A program made the translations under genes and the position numbers. A stretch of 64,000 nt of DNA from Hericium rajendrae (taxonomy: Eukaryota; Basidiomycota; Agaricomycetes; Russulales; Hericiaceae), in assembly GCA_033439255.1 (NCBI GenBank), contig CM065883.1, positions 744,001-808,000 of the forward strand, written 5' to 3'. Positions 27,220 to 36,700 of the stretch are shown one piece after another. Position 1 is the stretch's first letter. Each line of letters starts with the position of its first letter. The notes under the pieces are model-generated. The model ran no database searches. It was not told the origin of the DNA and saw only the letters and a program-made list of their open reading frames with translations.

Positions 27220-28031
27220 CTGACCCTTTTTATTCGTGTACATAAGAAAAGAGTTTGAAGGGAAATAGTATGCCATGTGAGGCCTCTATGCTGGAGAAAA
27301 ACGCGGTCGAGTCCGCCGGACGTACTAATATGGCATTCGGGACATAGAATGGTTGCATTAGGTCAGAGACTCGCAACATGCTCACTACCCGCAGGTAACT
27401 CGTGATGGCAAATTTTGCAGCAATGCCGCCTTCATCCCATCATCTTGTATTGCGTCGTGGCTGGTGACTTGCCTGGGACATGAGAATGCCGTGTACAGAG
27501 ATTGTTACGAGGAGATACGTAGACGATCTTATCCACCGAGGGAAACTTGTCACGTCAGACAATTGCTCCTTTTGACACCGACGACCACCGCACCGACACC
27601 GGCTTCAGTTGCACGAAGCTCCCTCCCGTTACCCTCTTGGCTCCCGTTCAACAACGCAGGGCCAGCTAATCATATTCCGGAGAACGTGGGTCGTCCGACA
27701 TACAGTGGACGTCCAGTTCGCTCGTTATGTAAGTGTTCTGTGTCCGCTGTTGATTTCACTTTCTTCAGCGAACGGCTGCTCATTATTCGGTCCATCCGTT
27801 CTTCTCCAAAGCGTGGTATATCCCTGTCTCTGAGACTGTTACCCTCACAAGTTGTTAAATTGTTGAGTCCGAATCCGCCGAGCAAAGTGCGCAAGCCTGA
27901 GCAACTTCAAGCCGCCTCCGGCCATATCCAGCATCTTCGCTGCCACAGCACAAGACCCCAGTGCGCAACATCGCTTACGGTCTCCTTTCTGGTCCTCTGC
28001 CTTCTCGTCCGAACCTCATCTTCATACGACC
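27220..28031. other. Intergenic: leader of the CTD-kinase gene
   Basis: About 810 bp without an ATG-initiated coding sequence. A possible 5' leader intron (GTAAGT at 27729, acceptor CAG near 27768, only 40 bp) sits in the region ahead of the kinase ATG. A plus-strand frame open from about 27464 into the kinase start has no ATG and no family resemblance. Confidence 0.4.
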
Positions 28032-31000
28032 ATGAAGACACATCACAAAAGGTCTAAACACCGGAAGGCCGATAGTGGAGATGATGAGGGAGTGCCTTTG
28101 CCGCTGTCAGTCTCACGTGTGGACGAACCACCTTCAAACTTCTTGCCTTCCCGACGTTATTCTCACCACACAGACTCTTACAGGCCGTCCTCAAAAGGTA
28201 CACACAGCATGAAAGGAGATTCGCCATCGCCCCGCAAGCGACGTACGTTTGAAGACTGGCCTGCGAGTGATGCTGAGACGCCGCGTTCATCACACGAACA
28301 GCACGACTTCGGCGCTGATGACACATACCGACGGGGTGCAAGGGACGATGGTTGGAGGCCTACGGGCTCGCCGCCAATTGGGGATTGGTCAGGTCGATCT
28401 GGTAATGGTGCTCGTCGAGGATCTTTAGGAAGGGACAGGGAATGGTCGCAGCGTTACGAGCCCAGTCATCCTTCAACTTCTCACAACGAGGTGGACTCAT
28501 GGACGCCACATGAGGATCGTCGTCTGTGGGGGCCATCTGGGGATTATGATGACGAGAGAGGGGGGAAAACACGGCCAAAAGACGAAGAAAAGGATACCTC
28601 TGGCTTGCACTGGGCCCGCGATTCTTGGGAACCAGGACAATCCAACAAGCGCCCGAACGACCGCAGACCCAAGCATGATGGCCGTTCACAACGCATTAAC
28701 GACGACCGCTCGTGGCAGCCCTCAGCCTCATGGCAGTCGTCGTCTCATGGGAGTCAGCCAGGCCAGCGGAACCCGAACAATCGACGTAATCATCACAAGT
28801 CCAAGGGGGGGAAGAAAAACAGGCAGAGCAACCAACAGAGGCGTGAACGAGAGCGTGATTGGAGGGACGACGACATTCAACTGAACAAGTGGGCAGTTTT
28901 CTTCTTTTATATTGTTCACTCTTGATAACCCGCTTTCGCAGCTGGACTAGGCGTGACGTTGGTCCCAAAAACGCCTCCAAAGACGCCCCTTCTCCTGCCA
29001 AGCAGCGACGCCCACTTTGTTCACCGTCACGATCACGCTCTCCTGCAGAGTCTTACCGCTCCTGGCGTTCGTCGAGAGGTCGATCAATGTCCCGTTCAGT
29101 ATCTCCAAGACCAGTATCTCCAAGACCTCGTCGACGGGACTCCAGTTTAACAGATGCCAGGAGCCGTAGCCCCAGTGACCGCCGAAGCGACCGATATGAA
29201 AGACGATACTCTCCTTCGCCTCTTTCGCCTCCGCCAAATCGCATGCGACGAGGCCGTCCTCCACGACGAACCCCCTCATCGGCGTCATTTTCTAGCAGGA
29301 GCAGGACTCGGAGCATGTCAAGAAGTCGTAGTCACAGCCGTAGTCGGAGCCGCAGCATGAGTATGAGTCCCTCCGACCGACCAAAGGCTGTCCATCGGCT
29401 CCCGGCAGCTTCATCTGTCCAGGATGTCAGTGCGAGTGCACCGAACCAGCGACAGAATCGGGATCGCGGTCAACGCAAATTCCAGTCCGACAATGGATGG
29501 CCGAAGAGGGAAAGAGGCCAGACAAATGGTCATTCGGTCAATGTACGTCTTCTTTATTTCGTCTCGCGCCTGTCGATTTAATATAAACAAATATTCAGGG
29601 ATCGCCGTCGCAGAGAAGAGCCATCGTGTCAGAGCCACTACGCAATCTTACATCCATGCCTCCGCCTGCTATTCCTTTACCCACTGGCCGCCCAGGCTCG
29701 GATTTACCACCTTCCTCGCTCTTGTCGCCCGAGCCTCATAAGGCAGCGTCGACGTCATCGGGGACACCCGCTGGCAAAGCCGGTTTCAAACCCATCGGCC
29801 AAGCCAATCCCGCTGTAAAGAGATTCTTTCCTGGAGACGATGACGATTCAGATTCATTCAAGGACTCCCGTCCGTCTACGGTGGTGACTTCCCCGCGCAT
29901 TCAACTCCCTCGTAAGCCGCCAACAACCTTGGGTGGTTTTGTACCCCAGGCCGTCCCTCCTCCGAACGACGACCGTATATCCAGGCCCTCAGCCTCACCC
30001 TTGCAGGCACCAATTCCTGTGCTGCCACAACCTGTTTTCATTCCATCGCATCTTCCGCCGCATCTTCCGCCGCATCTTGCAACACATGTTCCATCGCAAG
30101 TTGCCAGACATTTGGGCCAGCCTCACACATTGCCTCTGCCGATCCCATCTCCACGTGCTTCATCTAACCATTCCTCTGTGCATGACGATACGAGCTTCCC
30201 TCCAGAGCGGCAGGCTATGGTCGAGACCACAAGACCATCTACGCGGACTCCGCAGGGTTCGCAACCTCACCAAGGAGATGTCGGCAGACCACAGACGCCG
30301 ACTAAGAGTTCACAAGATGAACTTTATATCATCGTCAGTCAGGTTGGCGAGGGGACTTTTGGAAAGGTGTACAAGGCGCGAAATGCGGTCAACGGCCTGC
30401 ACGTCGCTCTGAAGCGTATTCGCATGGAGACTGAGCGAGATGGATTCCCGGTGACGGCGATGCGAGAGATTAAGCTTCTCCAATCCCTTCGACATGACAA
30501 TGTGGTCCAGCTCTATGAGATGATGGTGTCAAACGGTGCGCCCTCCGCTCCTCTATTCCATGTTCTCTATCTAATCCTTATTTAGGATCCGTTTTCATGG
30601 TCTTTGAATACATGGACCACGACTTGACGGGGATCCTTTCACAGACACAGTTCAACTTTACAGATGCGCACCTCAAGTCGCTCTGTCGGCAAATGCTTTC
30701 TGGACTTGCTTACCTTCATCGCAAGGGCGTCATTCATCGCGACATCAAGGGCTCGAATATTCTCGTCAACAATCGTGGTGAACTCAAATTAGGCGACTTT
30801 GGTTTAGCAAGATTCTACCAGAAGCGTCGTCGGAGTGATTATACCAATAGAGTCATCACCTTATGGTATCGGCCTCCCGAATTGCTTTTTGGAACCACGG
30901 TGTATGGGCCTGAGGTGGACATGTGGAGCGCTGGGTAATTCAGTTCTGTTCTTTACTTCTTATGCTCAATTGACTCACGATTCGATAATAGGTGCATCAT

Positions 31001-31528
31001 GCTGGAACTTTTCACCAAGAAACCTGTGTTCCAGGGTAACGATGAAATCCACCAGCTTGAATACATCTTCAAGATCCTTGGTACTCCGAATTCAGAGCGC
31101 TGGCCTGGAGTGACCGATCTTCCTTGGTACGAGCTCGTGAAGCCAAAGGAAGCAATTCCGAACCATTTCAGGGACATGTTCAGGAAGTGCGTTTATTACA
31201 TCACTCGTGCCATTTAAGCCCTTTCCTAACGGAACAATCTCAAGATGGTTGTCTCCGGCTGGCCTCGATCTCGCGGAACATCTTCTAGCTTACGATCCAG
31301 CTAAGCGTGCAACCGCGGTTCAAGCGTTGAATGCGCCTTATTTCAAGGACGAAGAGCCGGCGCCGATGATGCCTGTTGGGTAGGTCTTCTGCGCTGAAAC
31401 ACTACGAGTTACTGCTGACGATTTATCATTCCAGTCTCTCCACCCTAGAGGGTGAATGGCACGAGTTGGAAACAAAAAGAGAGAGGGCTAAGAAACGGCG
31501 AAAGACCGAAGGGGGTGGCGTGGCGTAA
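28032..31528 (+). CDS. CTK1: CDK12/Ctk1-type RNA polymerase II CTD kinase with RS-rich N-terminus
   Basis: Cyclin-dependent kinase that phosphorylates Ser2 of the Pol II C-terminal domain during elongation. ATG 28032 (MKTHHKRSKHRKADSGDDEG) starts about 700 residues of disordered, Arg/Ser-rich sequence, including SRSRSHSRSRSRSMSMS, then a Pro-rich stretch. The kinase domain begins near 30330: VGEGTFGKVYKA, VALKRIR, PVTAMREIKLL in place of PITAIRE, MVFEYMDHDL, HRDIKGSNILVN, LGDFGLARFY, TNRVITLWYRPPELLFG, CIMLELFTKKPVF and a C-terminal helix ending KKRRKTEGGGVA at TAA 31526-31528. Six introns preserve the frame. Convergent with CSN4. Confidence 0.93.
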
Positions 31529-31632
31529 TGATGTTTATCACTTCTCACTCACTGTAGCAATATACACAAGCACGGACCATGATACTTCTCTTCGCAGACT
31601 GCGAATGTCGTGGCAGCCGTCTATAATACACG

Positions 31633-33204
31633 TCATGCTGTCGCTATTGTGGACCCAACGAGGCCCTTCTCCACCAAATGCTCCACAATGGTCTCGACCT
31701 GGAATGCCGAATAAACATCACTCTCATCATGGAAGATGGTAAAGTTCAGACTTACATTGGAGGCAGTCATCCTGATCTGCATATCCCATCTCTTCGTGAA
31801 AAGCGCTCCTGTATCTTCTGTATCCTGGCTCACATCACCCAATCCACCTGCCTTGCCCTGTGCATCGTCCTCATCCTTCGCAGCTTCGAACCAGATCAAT
31901 TTGTCGACTTGGTCGATGTGACCCTTCAACCGCCCTTGCTCAATCATCTTTCGCGCCATGGTCTCAGCAGCGCCGGGCGTGAGATCCAGCAGGGCGCCCA
32001 ACCCGCCGAAAGAGATATTGTTGTATATCCTCGAACTGGCCAGGACGTTGTGCTCCATCACGGCGCGATCGAGGACTGTCGCCGGGCCCTTGCGCGTGCT
32101 GACGTTGTCGCCGCTCTGTTCGTCGCTGGCCTCGATCGCCGACGCGAGCCTGTCGTTCGTCGAAAGCGCGATTTTGGCCAGCTGATGGGGCTTCAGCGTC
32201 CTCTCGAAGTCCTTGACTTCGCCGGGGCGCAAGATGTGGTCGAGGAACATCTTCGAGAGGATGTTGTAGGTTGGGAGTTCCGTTGTTCGTTCATCTCGGT
32301 AGAGAGAGGCGAGAATGCGAGAACGGTTGGGCCCTGCTGGGGCCAAAACGGCACAGGTCACCGCTGCAGATCTGATGAAATTCGGGGTTAGAAACACGAC
32401 TATGGATAGGGTGAATCGTGCATTACAGCATCTGTCTCCGTTCATCCTCGTCGATCTCACCGACAAAACTGAGTTCATGATATCGGGCAGCGGCTTCCAA
32501 GAATTTGCGGCTGTAGTCGCTTATTCTGGCCTGGCAGAGCTTGAACGCAAGCACCGTTTCTCTGTCAGACGTCGAGTGTATGAGGGATGCTGCGCGGTTA
32601 TAATATGTCTCTGCTTGTACTGAGTCTTCCTCCTCGAGCAATAGACGGACAATACGGATGTATACCCGCAGTTTGTCCTCATCAGTTGTCCTGGATGGGA
32701 TGGTATGAGTGCTGGCCGCAGGCAGGAGAGGGCACACACCGTTGGCTCGTGTCGAGCGTAATGCCCATGAGCACACGGGCAGCCTCATTCCAGTCTTCTT
32801 CATTCTCAAGAAGATCGGCAAGCTGAAACCTAAGGATATTGACCTATCTCCGACCGTGAATTCACTGGAACACAGGAGGCGCGGGTACGAGTGGCGCATA
32901 CCTGCTCCTCGTAACTGGCCAGCCGGGGTTGCACAGTCGTTAGGACATCTTCAACGATCTGCTTGCGCAGCTCCTTGTTCGGGATCGTCGTTGCATTCAG
33001 ATTTTTAACGAGTTCAGAGAAGACCTGTCTTCCGACAATGAGGCCTGCGTTATCCTCGTTGACGACATGGTCTACAAGAGCGTGTATATCCTGAGCGATA
33101 TTGGGCTTGTTCGGGTCAGAGAACAGATCAGACAGAAGGGCGAGATATGCAGGCCCCTTGTCCTTCTGAGTGAGGCTGGTGAGCTGAGATAGTCTTTGAT
33201 CCAT
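31633..33204 (-). CDS. CSN4: COP9 signalosome subunit 4 (CSN4)
   Basis: PCI-domain subunit of the COP9 signalosome, which removes NEDD8 from cullins and so controls cullin-RING ubiquitin ligases. ATG 33204-33202 (MDQRLSQLTSLTQKDKG). Family blocks: VSILRFQLADLLENEEDWNE, VYIRIVRLLLEEEDSVQAE, YYNRAASLI, DYSRKFLEAAARYHELSFV, then the PCI part ILSKMFLDHILR, DRAVMEHNVLASSRIYNNIS, FGGLGALLDL and DQVDKLIWFE. An acidic insertion (EAAKDEDDAQ...TEDTGALF) precedes the C-terminal helix VETIVEHLVEKG. Stop TGA 31635-31633. Introns fall before VSILRF, before TTDEDKL, before CAVTCAVLAP and inside TASN|VETI. The DCAF-like gene nearby is related in function through cullin 4, but clustering is probably coincidental. 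Confidence 0.94.
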
Positions 33205-33703
33205 GCTCGCAGCCAGTTTGATTGAAATGCTTTCAGAGACAGACGCGCCGCGCGTTGATTGTAAATAACGGGAGATCAGGATCGGGCATGAGGCTATCTG
33301 CTTCCGTTCCCTGAGCGATCGACAACTCAAGTTGTTGCTTGACGCGTTGCCTTTTTTTTAACTTCCCTTTTCTTTTTCTTTTTAGCTCTCATTTCGTTCC
33401 AATACTCTCCCTGTAGCACGTTCTCGTTGACTGGTCTTGGCTGGATGTCGATCAATTATTTTCTGAGACGCCGTCGCTCGTTTCCGTGGTGACAACATTC
33501 CTGTGAGTCTGCCGTGTGATGCATCAAAGCCCTTTCGGCAGCACACTAAGTACCTCTCACATAATCCCCTCGGCCTTTCCTTCCACCGTTGTCTACCTCT
33601 TGAACCTCCTTGGTTCATAGAGCATCAGTCTATTTCTGTTGCTGCTAGCCAGCACTTGAATTCGTTCTTTTTCTTTCCGCTTTTCGAATTCCAGACCTCG
33701 ACC
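33205..33703. other. Bidirectional promoter between CSN4 and the exon-repeat gene
   Basis: About 500 bp between divergent starts. It contains a pyrimidine-rich stretch (listed separately) and no gene of its own. Confidence 0.5.
33350..33384 (+). promoter_or_regulatory. Pyrimidine-rich tract in the divergent promoter
   Basis: An almost pure T/C stretch ending TTTTTAG. Such tracts sit near transcription starts in many fungal promoters; the terminal TAG could also be an acceptor of a 5' leader intron of the plus-strand gene. Seen directly; function unproven. Confidence 0.3.
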
Positions 33704-36700
33704 ATGTCCCACCTTACCGCCTCTCCTTTCCAGAAACCATCACCTTTCGATTCTCGTGTTCCTCAACTACCGACTCCTCCAGACACAGATCCTGACGTCA
33801 GCTTTCAACAACCGTTCGGAGCCCAGACACCTCAGACGTCAGGACATCTCGCCGAGCATGAAGGCTGGATGAGTTCGGGTGCTCCTCAATCCGAGGGAGC
33901 TGCCGGTCGACATCCTCGGGTATCTACCCTGTCATACAACCGCAATACAGGGTTTCGCGATCCTCGCGACCGTATTTCTACTAGGCAACCTTCGAAATGG
34001 CTCGTCGTGGTATTGCCACCTGCTTCTGTCACTCGAGAGCACGGACACCTAGGACACACGCTCTCAGTTGGTCCATCCAGTCGTTTATCCCATGGAATGT
34101 TGATGCCTCTTTTTCCGACGGTCCGTTCGCTTTGATGAATATCATCTCTCTGTCTCCCTGACTTTGTCTCGTAGATGTACGGTCAATTGGCAGTCATTGC
34201 CCGTGAATTTAATTTCCCGAGCACGGCCGGATTATGTCTTTATTTGCAGATGGTCGAGAATGGGCTGAGCATGTCTCCGCGTATCTCAGATGAGAATTGG
34301 CCAATCCTTTGGGCCCATTTACTTGAAGCGCGGTCGCCCTCCCTCCCGCAACAGCAACTCCCCGTCTGCGGACGTATCGAATTCGACATCGATCTGACCA
34401 AGGCACGATGGTGGGACGCGTGGCTCACCTCTGCTCGTCGAGGAGTCGACATCCCTTTCTCTGTGGCTCCTTCCGTCTCTCACTTGCGTGCAGATAGCAA
34501 AACGACATTCATGGATGATCAGGCCGAGGACGCCAATTCGGAAGCCAGTTTCATGCCAGCTAGGCCTCGGGCACACCGTCATGTCCCGCGGAAGCTGTCT
34601 TTGGTGGATCGTTTGGATTCAATATCACTTGGGTCCGGACCCGGACCGAAAGGCGACGATGCTCCCGAGCCCCGCATGCGCAACGTTCTCACGCCCATAA
34701 GGCAGGAGGAAGAAGCGAAGCCGGCAGACCTTGGTGATCGCGTGAGGTCCTGGCGTGCCAGTTCGTCTGCAGCTCCGACACCGATGGCGGCTGTCGGACA
34801 ACTCAGTCTGGATCCGGTCAACATGCCGAACACAATGACTTTGGAGTCACCAGATGACTCCGCGTTAGCTGAAGGAGGGGAGCTGAACCTAGAGGACTTT
34901 AAATGGACCGCCTCGTCCAAGGGGCCTCCGGAATACTACGAAGGCGATTCTCCAGCATCTTCTCCCCGCGTACAGTCCGTACACCTGGATCGTCGGGCGG
35001 AAGGCTCGGTCTTGCTTACGCCTTCGACGGCAACGACATGGGGTCCATGGGGTCAAAACGATGACCTTATGTCTGTGTCACCCATGTCGAATGTCATTCG
35101 TCTGCCGTCTCCTGACTTGGGTCAACGAATGCTGGACGACGTCCCTCTTACACCATCGACGGCAACGAGCTGGGGTCCGCCGCTCGACTGGCCTCCTTCT
35201 CCCCTGCTCTTCTCTCGGCCTCCTTCAGTTGACCTTGGGGAGCGAATGGAGTTCAGCAGACCTGTTACACCTTCCACTGCGACAAGCTGGGGCCCTCCGA
35301 CCACTTGGCCATCGACGCCTGCAGGATATGACGGCTGGGTTGCTCCTCGCTCACCAGATATCGGAGAGCGTGCGCAATGGAGCGAGCCCCCGTCTCCCCG
35401 TCACAATTTGGTATTCCCCTACTTGAGACCGGAAGCTAGCATTTGGGACCATGTCTGGCCATTAACCTCTGCGCATCAGGGTCACGGCCGTTCTGCGGTA
35501 GACTCACGACAAACTGCAGGCGTGCCGGTTACATGTTAGTTTTCATTTCGTCTTCATTCAGTCATTCCCTGAAGTTGTTTAGATCCCGTCACATATCCAC
35601 ATTTCGAGATCTATTCAGGCCATGTTACTGTGATGGTTGAACCTGCACAGTCATTGTCAGTACGCCTATCAGCCAGGTACCCGGAGTTCGATATTTGTAA
35701 GTCTCGTCACCACACATTAGCATTTCTCCACTGAGGAGACCTATGAAGACCCTGCTGCATACCCGCATTTTGATATCTATCCTTCGATTCATGGATCCAT
35801 CGAGACGAGTCATTCGACGGAGTCGGCACTTCATGTGCTTCCTGTCGTTTATCCATCCTTCTTGCTATGTAAGGCCTTTTTCTTGCTAGCAGCCAATGGT
35901 CGTTCCGATGCTATTGTTTTGTTAGATCCTCCTGTTTACCCGTACAACCTGACGGACATTTATCCGTCCGTACAACTTGAGGATACCACGAAGTCGCTGT
36001 CAGTCCGACTACACGGAGCTTACCCGTTCATGGAGATCTGTGCGTATGAATGACTTCAGCTTGCAGGTCTTATATTAAACTACCAACAGATCCAACTGTG
36101 TATCCTCACATCATGCCTTATCCGTCGACCTTAATCATAGGAACCAACAGGAGTGAGCCTCGAGAATCATCTGCCTTGCGTGAGTTGTTCTCTCTCTTGC
36201 ACCCGCTTTGCCATCACTGACAAGTCTTCCTTTTGTCTGCATTTCGTCCTTTTCTGAAGCTTGTCTCGCTCCCGTCGCATATCCACATTTCGAGATCTAC
36301 CAAGGCCATTTGACCGTGATGATTGAATCTACACAGTCGTCGTCGATATATCTAGCGGCCAAATACCCGGAATTCGATATATGTAGGCTCCCATCACGAT
36401 CCATCAGTATATCTCCACTCACGAAACCTATGAAGATCCTGCTGCGTACCCGCATTTTGATATTTATCCCCTGGTCGGCGGATCCATCGAGGCGAGTCCT
36501 TCGACGGAGTCGGTACTTCATGGGCTCCCCGTCACTTACCCATCCTTCTTGCTATGTAAGGCCTTTTCCCCCGCCAGCAGCCCGTGATCATTCTGATGCC
36601 ATTGCTTTCTTAGACCCTCCGGCTTACCCGTACAACCTCATGGACATCTACCCATCTGCACAGCTTGAGAATACCACGGAGTCGCTGTCAGTCCGACTAA

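Noticed and set aside
27464-28057. 197-codon plus-strand frame before the CTD kinase
   Set aside because: It begins with GTG, not ATG, has no recognisable domain and overlaps the kinase start in another frame.
31678-32391. 237-codon plus-strand frame opposite CSN4
   Set aside because: Lies wholly over conserved CSN4 exons; composition typical of antisense codon bias.
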